Source of the DNA: Bacteroidota bacterium
GTDB lineage: Bacteria; Bacteroidota; Bacteroidia; Chitinophagales; BACL12
Length of the DNA: 64,000 nucleotides
Assembly (NCBI GenBank): GCA_016706255.1
Contig: JADJJZ010000011.1
Coordinates: 62,001-126,000 of the forward strand
Direction of reading: 5' to 3'
In this document: positions 9,072-19,371 of the stretch, piece after piece
How the letters are laid out: every line of letters begins with the position of its first letter
Numbering within the stretch: the stretch's first letter is position 1
Position numbers and translations under genes: made by a program
Notes under the pieces: generated by a model
What the model was told of the DNA's origin: nothing
The model's input: the letters and a program-made list of their open reading frames with translations, nothing else
Database searches by the model: none

Positions 9072-10070
9072 TTAACCATGATAAAAATAATCACTTCGGA
9101 GTTGCTGCGATTTTATTTTTATCCCAGTAAGATTATATATATTTACAATGTTGTTTACATTTAAATCGATATTATTTAATTGAATATATACAATCTCATC
9201 TGTAGGGTTAGGGAATACTTTAAAAGTTGGTTGTTGATCTTTTATAATATCTGATCCCTTTCGTAATTCTATTTCAGGTATATCGTCAATTATTTCAGGG
9301 TAGTTTTCCCTATATACATAACTAAGTATATTTTGTGCTGCCACGCCTGCGGGAGTTTCTTTATTAGCTATGTTTCTGATAATTGATTCTTCTATCAGAG
9401 AGATTTCATTTAATAACCTTCCTGAACTATCGATACTCAATATTATTGAATAAAGCACTTTGAAGTCACTGCCATTTTGATCAGTTTCGTTGTAGTTATT
9501 TAACAATTCAAATGCATCACTATATTGAGTGGTTGATGCCAATAAGCCAATTTTATTTTGAATTGCCCAATCTCCGGATTCCAAATTCAGGATTGCAAAC
9601 GCAGAATCTAAATCACTTTCCTTGATACGATCACTTATTGATTCTGTAACCGCTTGTTGTCTTTTAGTTTCAAGAACATCAATAGTTGCAAGTAAATCGT
9701 TCATTGGAGAGTTTATTAATTCGTCATTAATAATATTCTGATTCAAGGTTTGAACAATTGTTGGAGATACTTCATAGTTGCTACTTTCAATAGTATTTGC
9801 AGTAGAATCTGAAATAGGGTAATTATTACCCATTATACCTAATAAATCGCTTGCAACTAAAGGTTCCTCTTGCACTAAGGTTTGTAATGCTTTATCACTG
9901 AGATAAGGGCTTTTTTCAGTTAATTCATAATACAATTGAGACGGTGAAACACCTCCAGAAATATCTGAAATTAACAATTCCGTATTTCCTCCGTCAATTT
10001 TTTCGTTTTCCACATCAATTGCCTCTTGAAAATTTGCTGCTTCTGTCATCATCATTCTTTCTTCATGCAC
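9072..10070 (-). CDS. C-terminal fragment of the frameshifted T9SS protein
   Basis: 332 codons; the frame is open further upstream to about 10140, where CNVSGDEDCASTLGG continues the central fragment. It has a helical, low-similarity region and then the first part of a T9SS type A sorting domain (FKVFPNPTDEIVYIQLNN, IYNLTGIKI). It terminates early at 9072; shifting frame at the T5 tract near 9085 restores the rest of the sorting domain to 8983. Confidence 0.72.
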   Translation of the reverse strand: MHEERMMMTEAANFQEAIDVENEKIDGGNTELLISDISGGVSPSQLYYELTEKSPYLSDKALQTLVQEEPLVASDLLGIMGNNYPISDSTANTIESSNYEVSPTIVQTLNQNIINDELINSPMNDLLATIDVLETKRQQAVTESISDRIKESDLDSAFAILNLESGDWAIQNKIGLLASTTQYSDAFELLNNYNETDQNGSDFKVLYSIILSIDSSGRLLNEISLIEESIIRNIANKETPAGVAAQNILSYVYRENYPEIIDDIPEIELRKGSDIIKDQQPTFKVFPNPTDEIVYIQLNNIDLNVNNIVNIYNLTGIKIKSQQLRSDYFYHG

Positions 10071-10105
10071 TCCTCCTAAGGTTGAGGCACAATCTTCATC
10101 GCCAC

Positions 10106-13100
10106 TTACATTGCAATTGTGTAAAGTAATTTTGTTGTTGTATAATCATTTGGTATGTAAATGCTTTCAGTATGATGCCTGTAATTCAACGTAATGCTTG
10201 GGATAATTCTGAAATCACTTTCGGAACCTCCGTCATGACTAAATTGATTCCCTGCTGGTTGTGTAATAGAAGCATTACAGATTCCTTGATTACCAAGAGT
10301 TCCTGAAGTAACGATAATATTGTAATTTGCAATAGGTGAAAGGAAGGTATTGCAATGGATTTGAAGTTTTGAATTATTACCTTGGCTTCTCATGCCAATT
10401 TCTATATCCTCAAAAGTATTTCTATAAATCTCAGTTGAAGCATTTGAATTATTTTCAATTAATATTCCTGAACAATAATTGGAGCTTGAACTTAAGGTTT
10501 CATATTTCGTAAAATAGTTACCTTCAACTTGGTAATTTATACAACCTTCAAGATAAAGTCCATATCCGGTTTTAGTACTGTAATCTGGAACTTTAAAATT
10601 ATTTCGGGTAATATCTGAATTCGTTACCGCAGAAAATAACACTGCCCGCTCATTATTTGTAAAATTTACTCCATAAATTGATATATTTCTTGGCCTTGCT
10701 GCTGTATTCGCTGCGTAAATTGCTCGATAATATCCGGAGAAATTTGAGTATTGCACTTCACAACCTTCTTCAGCAAGACCTTCACAAAGTTCGCCTTCAA
10801 CTCTATATGTTGCGTTGATACTTTTAATCGCAATTGGATAGTTTACATCAATACAATTATTGAATGTATTTGTGAAATTGCAATATCTAAAATCAATACC
10901 ATCCACATCGGTTAAAAATACATCAGCAGGACAAATCGTTTCACAAGGCAATGTTTCATCTTTAATAAAATTACAACTGACAAATTCACTGATATTATCA
11001 TCATTAGTATTTGTAGGTGAATAATCGTAAGGTCTCATGTCTATACTAACTTGATTATTATGGAAAATTGCTGTATTACCTACGATAATTCCCCCATAAA
11101 ATGAATTGTCCGTTGGCGATGTTGAATTAAATGTTGTTATTCCAGTTACAGCATTTTCAATAGTGCCACCGTTTTTAATAAAAACAACACCATGATCATC
11201 CCCATCAACAGGATATGCACCTGAATAAATATTTCCAACAGAAATGGGATGAGCAACACTATTTCCTTTACCCCAAACTTCAATTCCTTGCCAGAAATCA
11301 CAATGGTTAGTAATTGTTCCTCCATCAACAATTAACGCTCCACCATTTTCTACAATAATTTTTCCATTTAGCCGCATTCTAACTTCGCAATTTACAATCG
11401 TTAGACGTGCACCTGTATGTATGACAATATCACTATATGCATCCATTGATTGAGTCCAATTTATATCTCCAGTAATTTCTATTTGGGAAGAAATTATCGG
11501 TAATGGTGTTTCCCAAATTCCAAATCCAAAAGTGCTTGCTCGGAGCGTGCTTGAACAATTATTAATTTCGAGGTCATTTACGCTACAGTATGGGAGATTG
11601 TCATTGAAACATTCCCATGCACCTTCCCCAGATGTAGTACCTGGCGTTTTGTGCCATATAAATACACCAACATCTGTACCAGCAAACAAAACATCATTTG
11701 TCCCATTCCAATATTCCAAAGTTAAAACAGGGTAATTGGGGAGACCTATTGATCTATTTATCCAAGTTAATCCGCCATCCATGGAATAGTATACCCGACC
11801 ACTTTTTTCACGAGAATTAGTTGTTAAGTAGTTATGGTCAAAACTCATTTTTGTACCTCCAAATGCAATCCAGATCTCTAGAGGGTTATGAGGATCAATG
11901 ACAATGTCTGTTATCCAAGAATAATTAATTTGACTAAGTACATCTCCATCTATAATATTAGGTGTTCGATCATTTACTTCGTATGGATCACCCCCTGCAC
12001 TATGATAAATTGATCTGACAAATTTAATATTATCAGTTATTGTTTTGGGGCCCTTGGTGGCAATATAATAGGTAGTATCGGTTAATAGCGGCCAATTCTC
12101 AACTCTTATAAATGTTGAAATTGCTTCCTTAGATTGAGGTTCCGTTGCTAAAACATCCAAATCCTTATAATAAATTGCACTTTTTTGAAAGTAGGTGTTG
12201 GCAGGGCCATTTGTAAAGGTTCCACTTAATTCTTTACTAAATTGAAAAATATCGACTGTTCCTTCAAAAAAGTTACCACTTTTATCAAAATCAAATGGCC
12301 GGTATGACCAACCGGCTTCATCATCGTTAATAGTAAAACCTGCTGCAGGATTCGGTTTTGGAATAAAGAGTTCGTGCGCAGAATATCCACCAGGGGCTAA
12401 TGTGAGCGTCCACGTTATTGATGGTTTGAAAAAACCTCCATTAACATGGTATACGCCAATGTTTGGATCAATTGGAGATATTTTTGCTCTTTCATAATCA
12501 CCTTGCCCTAGTCTATTATTAAAAGTCAAGTTATTGGGTATTAAAGGGTCTTTTGTGATTAAGTAACCATTCCCATCGCCCGAACTAGCCAAAATTTTAT
12601 TATCCTCTAACTCAGAGTTAGAAAATGCATTAAATTCAGTAATTGCTAAGCCGTGGCCATTAATATTTACCCATTGACCGTCATTATCTAAAGGCCCTCC
12701 ATCAAATATTAGTTCTTTCGTTGCACAACGGCTAATACCTCCATCATGAGCAATAAATATATAATCTTCAATATCAGACTGATAATAAGCCATGGCTCTG
12801 ATATCGGCATGAGTATTTGCACCATAATAACGACTTGCTGTATAAAATACAATCGGATCAGATGAATTTGGCAGATCAGCTTTGAATAATTCACCCTGTG
12901 CTCGACGGATGAAACACATATCTAATGCGTCTGGACAAACCAACAACTCTCTTAATTCATAAAGATTATCATCGGCATAGTATCCTGATGTCAAGCCACT
13001 AATATCATGCGTATTGGCGATTGAAATTGAAAAGGGGTTGGAAACGTCATATTGATATAAATAGGAGATAGTAATGTCAGTACCTGCATCAAAAGAAAAA

Positions 13101-13376
13101 CAATAATAAATGTACATAGTGGTTGCATTTGCACAAACTGCACTACATTTAAAATCAACTAACGTAGAGCCTGGTGGTGGCACAGGAGCTGCAGGAGTAG
13201 GAACTGGCAACCAAGTTAATCCTGCGTTTGGCGTATAATATACATCAGATGTACTGCCCCCAATTGAACTAATTACTTGAAAGTTTGGATTCTCTGGTAA
13301 AAAATCAATTTCGCTTGAATAATGCTGTGAACCAGTTGTGAAATCATCTAAGGTTTTAAAAGGTCCAGTCGCTGGT
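10106..13376 (-). CDS. Central fragment of the frameshifted T9SS protein
   Basis: An open frame of over 1,070 codons without its own credible start; it is open up to 13376 and overlaps the end of the first fragment. It contains further sortilin/BNR-like blades (SREKSGRVYYSMDGGLTW, FAGTDVGVFIW) followed by a parallel beta-helix-like half rich in N, G and T. It stops at 10106, just after an ACAACAACAAAA tract where the frame changes to the C-terminal fragment. Confidence 0.75.
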
Positions 13377-13961
13377 CGTTAAATTTTTTACATAAATATT
13401 GGGGCCATTTAATACATAAAGATCACTACTACCCGGTTTTAAAAACAGATGCATGCTTCCAATATTGCCTGTTCTAGTAAACGGATGTCCTACTAAGCTT
13501 GGATCAATATCCATTGAATAATCATATTGCCATGAAATACCATTATTATTTGAAAATGCAATTCCAACCGAATATTCATTAATTTCAGTTCCAAGGAACT
13601 GTGTAGCTAAATAAATTCTATCGTCGTTTGCTAATGGCGTGCCGTTATCATAAACAGCAATACCTTGGACTCCGCATGCAGGTAGTTGAAACCCTGTTAA
13701 ATTTGACCAATTTGCACCACCATCTGTTGATTTCCAAAGGCCACTAGCTCTTGTTCCTAACAAAATATACTGTGGGTTATTTGGAGATACCCAAACACTG
13801 ATTGCTCGGCCCATATTGCTAACAGTATAGTCATCAACAGGCCCAATTAATTTCCAGTTGGATGGTAAATACGAAGGATTACAGCTAACAGGATCTTGAC
13901 CAAAGGTTAATCGGATTGAGAAAGAGGTCAAAAGCACAAGGATTGATGTGAATTTTATCAT
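13356..13961 (-). CDS. N-terminal fragment of the frameshifted T9SS protein
   Basis: About 201 residues from ATG at 13961 to a stop at 13356. It holds a signal peptide (MIKFTSILVLLTSFSIRLTFGQ) and the first propeller-like blades with RASGLWKSTDGGANW. The frame ends at a TTTTAAAA tract; dropping one T continues it directly into the next fragment as FKTLDDFTTG. It begins 2 bp after the stop of the upstream T9SS gene, so the two are probably one transcription unit. Confidence 0.75.
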   Translation of the reverse strand: MIKFTSILVLLTSFSIRLTFGQDPVSCNPSYLPSNWKLIGPVDDYTVSNMGRAISVWVSPNNPQYILLGTRASGLWKSTDGGANWSNLTGFQLPACGVQGIAVYDNGTPLANDDRIYLATQFLGTEINEYSVGIAFSNNNGISWQYDYSMDIDPSLVGHPFTRTGNIGSMHLFLKPGSSDLYVLNGPNIYVKNLTTSDWTF

Positions 13962-13963
13962 AA

Positions 13964-15700
13964 TCAATTATTTTTATGATTGACATAAACTAAGGAGCTC
14001 GAGATTATTTCACCATTTATAATGAGTGTAAAAAAATAAGGCCCACTTTTGAAATTACTCGTATTTAACTCTGTTAGCATTGAATCAATTTCGGTTGAGT
14101 AAACCTTTTGCCCTATAGTATTATAAATCTCTAACAAAGCTGGAAAGTGATTACCACTATATCTTATAGAGATTTGTCCTGAAGTTGGGTTTGGAAACAC
14201 ACTAAATAAATTGCTGATAGGGTTTGTAACGATTGGACTGCTTTCAAGTTTGAATTTTACAATCCAGGCATCTGTTGTCCAAATGAATGGAATTCCAAGT
14301 TGGTGCCCACATGTTATATCATAATTTGGTAATGTATCTGGGACTGGACATTTGCCGAAAAAAAAGAGTGATGAGTTAAGTTTTACCAGACCCCCATAAA
14401 AATGCGATCCACCTAGTTCGCCATCCAAAGTGCTTCCACCAAAGTTCATTGACCAAACTAAATTTAAATTGCTATCAGTTTTCATGAGCCAATAATCAGA
14501 AGCAGAGCCATTATTATAGTTATCCGGTAGATCGAAATCTAATGACGAACTCAATCCGATAAAATAGTTATTTTTATTTTCATCTTCTGTGTGAGTTGAA
14601 AGGAAATCTGTTCCTGTACCACCAAACTGTGACATATTGGTCAATTCCAAACTATCATTTATGTAACCAACGGCACCTTCAAAACCAGAATGTCCTTCTG
14701 GAGACGGGAATAATAGAGATGAAGCATATCCGCAGCCAACTATTGTAATTGTATGATTATCATTAATAAATATTTCACCGTCTTGTATAGTCAAGTCATT
14801 TAAAGATGAAATAACATTTGTTTTAATAATGTCACCATAATTGTTTAGCTCAAATAACCATCGTTTAGTTTCTCCAACCAAACCAAGTCCAATCAAGTCA
14901 AAATTTGATGATTGCGATTGAGCTTGAATTACGTATTTATTGGGTTCAATTTCAACAGGATCACCTAATGGAATTTCGTCATCGCTGCCACCATAATTAT
15001 GAACCCATTCAATTAATCCCAATGAATTTAATTTCACTACAATTACATCTCTCGAAGTTGAAGAACCATAGTGATTGGGGATATCGCCATCTTCAAAAGC
15101 AGAACTGCCTGTAATAATCGCCCCACCATCTGATGTTGCTAAAATACTTGTATAAGTGTCTAAACCCGAACTTCCGATGGATTCCCCCCAAATAACACTA
15201 CCATTTGAATCAACTTTAAGTATAACAATGTCTTGACCTCCATTATTACCTGAGAATGTTCCATTTGTTGCAGTAGATATACCTGCTAATAAATATTCAC
15301 TGTTAAATTCAATAATATCTTCTAAAGTTGTAAATCCATCTGAGCCACCGAAACCAACTTGCCAAATTAAATTAAGCGAAGTATCAAATTTCATTAAAAT
15401 ACTTGGATATGATAAGGTGTCAAAATCCGTTGCATCTCCATCGGAACCTCCATAAAACGTTAATGCTAATAAATTTTGATCGTTTGTAATAATGGCATCT
15501 GTAAAATAATCATCGGCGGTTGTCCCAAAACAATAAGTTTGAACAATAGTAGGTTGACTAAATAAAATAAGACTTTTTAATATGAGTAATAACAAAGGTA
15601 AAACCTTGTTGTAATATTTATAAAAAGTATGACAAAGTAACAAGGCACCTGATGGTAAATATAGCCTCTTGAACAAATTATGGTTACTTGTCAATTGCAT
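13964..15700 (-). CDS. T9SS type A sorting domain surface protein
   Basis: About 578 residues if ATG at 15700 is used; an ATG 36 bp upstream is equally possible. A hydrophobic segment (VLPLLLLILKSLILFSQ) sits about 40 residues in, an unusually long leader, so the real start is uncertain. The body has repeated FGGSxxD motifs (VGFGGSDGFTTLED, NYGGSDDEIPLG, SMNFGGSTLDGELG, QFGGTGTDFLS) typical of beta-propeller repeat proteins. The C-terminus is a T9SS sorting domain: VFPNPTSGQISIRY, LEIYNTIGQKVYS. It directly precedes the frameshifted T9SS gene on the same strand. Secreted or surface-attached; ligand unknown. Confidence 0.85.
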   Translation of the reverse strand: MQLTSNHNLFKRLYLPSGALLLCHTFYKYYNKVLPLLLLILKSLILFSQPTIVQTYCFGTTADDYFTDAIITNDQNLLALTFYGGSDGDATDFDTLSYPSILMKFDTSLNLIWQVGFGGSDGFTTLEDIIEFNSEYLLAGISTATNGTFSGNNGGQDIVILKVDSNGSVIWGESIGSSGLDTYTSILATSDGGAIITGSSAFEDGDIPNHYGSSTSRDVIVVKLNSLGLIEWVHNYGGSDDEIPLGDPVEIEPNKYVIQAQSQSSNFDLIGLGLVGETKRWLFELNNYGDIIKTNVISSLNDLTIQDGEIFINDNHTITIVGCGYASSLLFPSPEGHSGFEGAVGYINDSLELTNMSQFGGTGTDFLSTHTEDENKNNYFIGLSSSLDFDLPDNYNNGSASDYWLMKTDSNLNLVWSMNFGGSTLDGELGGSHFYGGLVKLNSSLFFFGKCPVPDTLPNYDITCGHQLGIPFIWTTDAWIVKFKLESSPIVTNPISNLFSVFPNPTSGQISIRYSGNHFPALLEIYNTIGQKVYSTEIDSMLTELNTSNFKSGPYFFTLIINGEIISSSLVYVNHKNN

Positions 15701-15736
15701 TTTGTTACTATTTACTGTAAATATATGAAAATGCAA

Positions 15737-16077
15737 TTAAATATCCAAGTTTAAAAAAAAATATTAGCTTGGTTGCCTTACGGCTTAATGATGCATTTTA
15801 CATAAAATAGAGCAGTAAGTATATTGCTTGCTGCTTGCAAAGTCGAAGGATACATGAGCGCAGAACGGCTGTTGATAGGAACGGCGCGCTGGGTGGGTTC
15901 TTGGGAGTCATCGCAAATAGAAGCAGTTTGCTAGGCCAGTCAAACAGGCATGGATCAAGCAATGTATATTGATTTCACGCAATTGCATAGTCAAAAAAAG
16001 AGTCTGAATCCATATATTTGATTTGCCTTTCCTTTTTTTATTAAAAAATACTATATTGTAACTCGGTAGGGGAATTA
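15737..16077. other. Intergenic gap, nothing recognised
   Basis: About 340 bp between divergent genes. It includes one ACGGCTGTT copy near 15861 in a GC-richer patch (15835-15960), but no ORF, tRNA or stable hairpin that I can support. Confidence 0.4.
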
Positions 16078-16098
16078 TAAGTATCAAAACTCATCAAA

Positions 16099-16608
16099 AT
16101 GACTAAAATAAATTGTATTTCCCGATGCTTGAAATTATTCCTTGTTATTTTATCCTTAAAGGGGTATGGGGATAAGTCTTTTGGTCAAAATATAATTAGC
16201 AACAATTCCGATTCAGTAGAAAATTTCAATGTCATTTATACGTCACCGGAAAATGATTCGGGTGCAGTTGTCGTGTTCAATTCATTTTTGCTAATCCCTG
16301 GTTTCGCGAGCACAATATTTGCAAGCCCCTGGAACCCGGATGAAATTGAAATGAAATCGATATTCTCAGAAACATATGCATATTTTGACTCAAAAGTAAA
16401 AAGTCAATCTCCCTGGCAGCAATATGTAAGTGGTTTAGACAGTAATGGCAATAAAATTGTTTTCGTCCGATATATTAAATTTACCGATGAGACATCATAC
16501 CTAAAGCAGTATTTCCTAAAAAAAATAATATTCGTTTATGATGACCTATTTATACATAACCTGTTTTATAATTTCACCACCAAACGTTTAATTTCATTTG
16601 ATTCCTAA
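16099..16608 (+). CDS. Secreted protein of unknown function, paralog A
   Basis: A 169-residue protein with a signal peptide-like N-terminus (basic residues, LKLFLVILSL, then SFGQ). No family recognised. The mature part is about 140 residues with a conserved-looking PWQQYV and a central SPENDSGAVVVFNSF. It is 11 residues different from its copy at 21709. By eye I count about 12 silent and 12 replacement substitutions over 510 bp, which points to purifying selection rather than free decay. It is followed by a small membrane-protein gene with its own promoter. Confidence 0.7.
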   Translation: MTKINCISRCLKLFLVILSLKGYGDKSFGQNIISNNSDSVENFNVIYTSPENDSGAVVVFNSFLLIPGFASTIFASPWNPDEIEMKSIFSETYAYFDSKVKSQSPWQQYVSGLDSNGNKIVFVRYIKFTDETSYLKQYFLKKIIFVYDDLFIHNLFYNFTTKRLISFDS

Positions 16609-16635
16609 AAGCCCCAATATCAATAGGTTTGCCGA

Positions 16636-16667
16636 TTTGTTGGGGTTAATAATTTTTACTATATTTG
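16636..16667 (+). promoter_or_regulatory. Bacteroidota-type promoter, copy 1
   Basis: TTTG at 16636-16639, 20-nt spacer, TATATTTG at 16660-16667, an exact match to TAnnTTTG. It lies 28 bp upstream of the ATG of the 86-residue membrane-protein gene and is conserved in the second copy of the duplication. Confidence 0.82.
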
Positions 16668-16695
16668 TAGACCATAACCTTTAAAACCAACCACC

Positions 16696-16956
16696 ATGCA
16701 ATCAACCCTAATTGCGCTGCTCAGCACCATGTTCGCGACCCTGATGTTGTATTTTTTCATTTATAAACAAGGGTTTCGTTTTAATGTATATTCCAATATT
16801 ATCATTCTTGTACTGGTAAGTTTGTTTTTGGGATATCATATTTCAAATATGTCCGCTCAGGGCGCATGGTATCAATATTGTTTGATTGGAATATTTGTCT
16901 ACGGAATTTATAATGTGTTGATGAGGGTTAAGCAACAGATTGAATGGAGAGGGTAG
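16696..16956 (+). CDS. Small membrane protein, paralog A
   Basis: 86 residues with three predicted membrane helices: residues 2-23 (LIALLSTMFATLMLYFFIY), 32-48 (IIILVLVSLFLGYHI) and 60-76 (YCLIGIFVYGIYNVL), and a short charged end (KQQIEWRG). No family recognised. It differs from the copy at 22306 at only three residues. A perfect upstream promoter suggests it is expressed independently of the preceding secreted-protein gene. Confidence 0.7.
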   Translation: MQSTLIALLSTMFATLMLYFFIYKQGFRFNVYSNIIILVLVSLFLGYHISNMSAQGAWYQYCLIGIFVYGIYNVLMRVKQQIEWRG

Positions 16957-17003
16957 GAGATTGAGGGAGTATTGATTTTTTGTGTTGAATAATTTTATAT
17001 TTG

Positions 17004-17384
17004 ATGAATTATATATACAAAATAACACTGCCGGTTTTTTTAATTATTTTATTTTCTTGCGATACGGGTATTTATTCAAAATCAAAACCAATTGGTACAA
17101 ATTATTATGTGGCTGAAGTTCCAAGTCATTCGGGTAAAACGTTAATATATCTCTTAGAAGGGGCTTCAGGTTATCAGGTTTTGGTGCATGACATAAAACG
17201 AATTTGGGCTAATAATGAATATATTTTTATTGAAGGGTTTGACTTTAAATCGCAGCAATTGATGTATTATATTTTAGGTATAGGGTATGTTTTATATCCT
17301 GAGCAAGTTTTAATTGTTACAAAAGAGGAATTTGAAACAAGAAAAAAAGAACAAACATTCACGTTTTTAGAAATCTATAAATAA
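17004..17384 (+). CDS. Small predicted lipoprotein, unknown function
   Basis: 126 residues from ATG 17004. The N-terminus ends in LIILFSC, a lipobox-like sequence with the cysteine near residue 19, so it is probably a lipoprotein. The remainder has no motif I recognise. It follows copy 1 of the duplicated block and is absent after copy 2, where two other small genes occupy the same relative place. Confidence 0.65.
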   Translation: MNYIYKITLPVFLIILFSCDTGIYSKSKPIGTNYYVAEVPSHSGKTLIYLLEGASGYQVLVHDIKRIWANNEYIFIEGFDFKSQQLMYYILGIGYVLYPEQVLIVTKEEFETRKKEQTFTFLEIYK

Positions 17385-17392
17385 TTTTATCT

Positions 17393-17475
17393 TTCGTCCC
17401 TACAGGACTTGCTTGAGGGGTGTGGGTGGGTGTTGCTACCATTCTTTCGTCCTTACAGGACTGGTGGTTTACGCA
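17393..17475 (+). repeat. REP-like palindrome pair (TCGTCCxTACAGGACT)
   Basis: Two copies of the palindromic core, TTTCGTCCCTACAGGACTTG and TTTCGTCCTTACAGGACTGG, one 53-bp period apart, joined by the GGGGTGTGGGTGGGTGTTGC spacer. Same family as the blocks at 21.15-21.49 kb and 23.35-23.51 kb. The rest of the gap to the next gene (17476-17681) shows nothing. Confidence 0.85.
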
Positions 17476-17681
17476 TTCTGTTTTTGATACAAACAGAACT
17501 CTTGATCCTGTAGCCTCTGGACATAAAACAATTATACCAAACTCAAATAAATGCGGCCTTTTTATTAAAAAACGTATTTATTTATATCACCCTATTGTGG
17601 TATATCAAACAAACTTCGGTGCATTAAATTTGTAAATTGTTTTTTTCAAATGAAATAAGAAAACAGTTAAAATTTGATAGA

Positions 17682-19157
17682 ATGAATAAAATACTAACAT
17701 TAATATTTGTGCTATTCGCTTTGACAAGGCCAATTGCTGCACAAAGTTTTATACAAATGGGGTTAGATATTGATGGGGAAGCTGCTGAGGATGAGGCCGG
17801 CACTTCGGTGTGTATGCCTGATGGTAATACGATTGCCATAGGCGCTTATTTAAATGATGGAAGTAGTTTAAATGCAGGGCATGTTCGAATTTATTCGTGG
17901 AACGGCAGCGAATGGTTGCAAAAGGGAGAAGACATTGAAGGAGAGGCGGATCAAGACCGTTTGGGTTGGTCGTTAGATATGCCGGACAACAACACGATTG
18001 CAATTGGTGCTTATTTAAATGACGGAAGTGAAATTAATGCAGGTCATGTAAGAATTTACAATTGGAATGGAAGTGCCTGGATACAAAAAGGTGCAGACAT
18101 TGATGGAGAAGCAGCTGATGACCGCTCTGGTTGGTCAGTAAGCATGCCCGATGCAAATACAGTGGCAATTGGTGCTTATCAAAACGGTGGTAATGGAAAT
18201 GATGCCGGACATGTTAGAATTTACGTTTGGAATGAGGTTGCATGGATACAAAAAGGTGGCGACATTGATGGTGAGGTGGCAGAAGACCTTTCCGGCCACG
18301 CTGTAAGTATGCCTGATGCCAACACAGTTGCAATTGGAGCGCATCGCAATGACGGAGGAACTTACCATGCCGGACATGTGCGCATTTATTTTTGGGACGG
18401 ATTAAATTGGGTGCAAAAAGGTCCTGATATTGATGGCGAGGCTGCAGACGATTATTCCGGTTCAGCAGTAAATATGCCTGATGCAAATACAGTTGCCATA
18501 GGAGCATGGGGTAATGACGGAAATGCTTCAAACGCCGGCCATGTTCGCGTTTACACCTGGGATGGCGTTACATGGACACAAAAAGGGATAGATATTGATG
18601 GAGCAGCAGCAAATGACGAATTTGGTTATTCAATTAGTATGCCTGATAATAACACAATAGCAATAGGCGCTCATCGTGCAGATGGAAACGGTTTAGATGC
18701 CGGCCAAGCGCGCATCTATAAGTGGGATGGCAGCACATGGATGCTCCTAAGTAGTTTTGACGGTGAATTGGTTGGTGATGAGTCCGGCTGCTCAGTAAGC
18801 ATGCCTAACGCAAATACAATTGCTATTGGTGCTCGTTATAATTCAAATTCAGGATATCATGCAGGCCATACGCGAATTTATTCATCAGCTGTTGAGGTAG
18901 GTATTTTAGAAACAAACTTTTCTAATAAAATTGTAGTTTATCCAAACCCAACTAAAGGTGAATTGAATATCGACTTAGGTGCAAGCCATAATAACCTTAC
19001 TGTCACAATAACCAACATTTGGGGACAACAAATATTAATGTCAAAACATAATGATACCAATTACTTGAAACTCAACATTCCAGGACCCGCAGGTATGTAT
19101 TTTATTGAAATTAGTTCTGGCGATTATAAAACAATTTTAAAAATTATTAAAGAGTAG
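17682..19157 (+). CDS. FG-GAP-like repeat protein with T9SS sorting domain
   Basis: 491 residues from ATG 17682, chosen because it begins a clean signal peptide (MNKILTLIFVLFALTRPIAA, ending AAQS); the frame is open 45 bp upstream. The body is about seven tandem repeats of roughly 55 residues, each with DIDGEAADD, a V-S-MPDANTVAIGA element, NDGG and AGHVRIYxWNG. They resemble FG-GAP-type repeats that build a seven- or eight-bladed beta propeller. The C-terminus is a type A T9SS sorting domain: VVYPNPTKGELNIDLG, then GMYFIEISSG. Surface or secreted; a binding or adhesion role is only inference. Confidence 0.88.
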   Translation: MNKILTLIFVLFALTRPIAAQSFIQMGLDIDGEAAEDEAGTSVCMPDGNTIAIGAYLNDGSSLNAGHVRIYSWNGSEWLQKGEDIEGEADQDRLGWSLDMPDNNTIAIGAYLNDGSEINAGHVRIYNWNGSAWIQKGADIDGEAADDRSGWSVSMPDANTVAIGAYQNGGNGNDAGHVRIYVWNEVAWIQKGGDIDGEVAEDLSGHAVSMPDANTVAIGAHRNDGGTYHAGHVRIYFWDGLNWVQKGPDIDGEAADDYSGSAVNMPDANTVAIGAWGNDGNASNAGHVRVYTWDGVTWTQKGIDIDGAAANDEFGYSISMPDNNTIAIGAHRADGNGLDAGQARIYKWDGSTWMLLSSFDGELVGDESGCSVSMPNANTIAIGARYNSNSGYHAGHTRIYSSAVEVGILETNFSNKIVVYPNPTKGELNIDLGASHNNLTVTITNIWGQQILMSKHNDTNYLKLNIPGPAGMYFIEISSGDYKTILKIIKE

Positions 19158-19371
19158 ATTTTTAAATTAGATATAGTTGGTCGATTCAAAAAAAATATTA
19201 AGCAGTTTTAAAATGGTTAAACATTGGGAGGATTATTTATTTTAGTCAATGTACCACTAAGTCTCGATGAGGCTCTAAATAACTCAAAGTTTATACTGAA
19301 AACCATTATATACAACAATTAGTAGCATACAAGATCATCGTTTTATTTCACCTTTTTTTACAATTTAATAC

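Larger units (their letters stand above)
8983..13961 (-). pseudogene. Large T9SS surface protein with three frameshifts
   Basis: Read continuously with three single-base frame corrections (near 13356, 10127-10142 and 9078-9092), this is one protein of about 1,650 residues. In order it has a signal peptide, an N-terminal BNR/sortilin-like propeller with WKSTDGGANW and YYSMDGGLTW repeats, a right-handed beta-helix-like region (ENGGALIVDGGTITNHC and following polar-residue repeats), and a C-terminal type A T9SS sorting domain (VFPNPTDEIVYIQ) that ends, in the restored frame, with SGLYIIEILSNN and a stop at 8983-8985. It should be exported and anchored at the cell surface. Breaks at short homopolymers could be decay or assembly errors; flanking frames join without loss of domain sense, which favours recent or artefactual indels. 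Confidence 0.75.
16078..16962 (+). repeat. Direct duplication, copy 1 (885 bp)
   Basis: This block is repeated at 21688-22572 with a constant offset of 5,610 bp, so there are no net indels. It carries a secreted-protein gene, a promoter and a small membrane-protein gene. Similarity begins just before GTATCAAAACTCATC and ends just after GAGGGTAGGAGA. The two copies are followed by unrelated genes. Confidence 0.95.
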
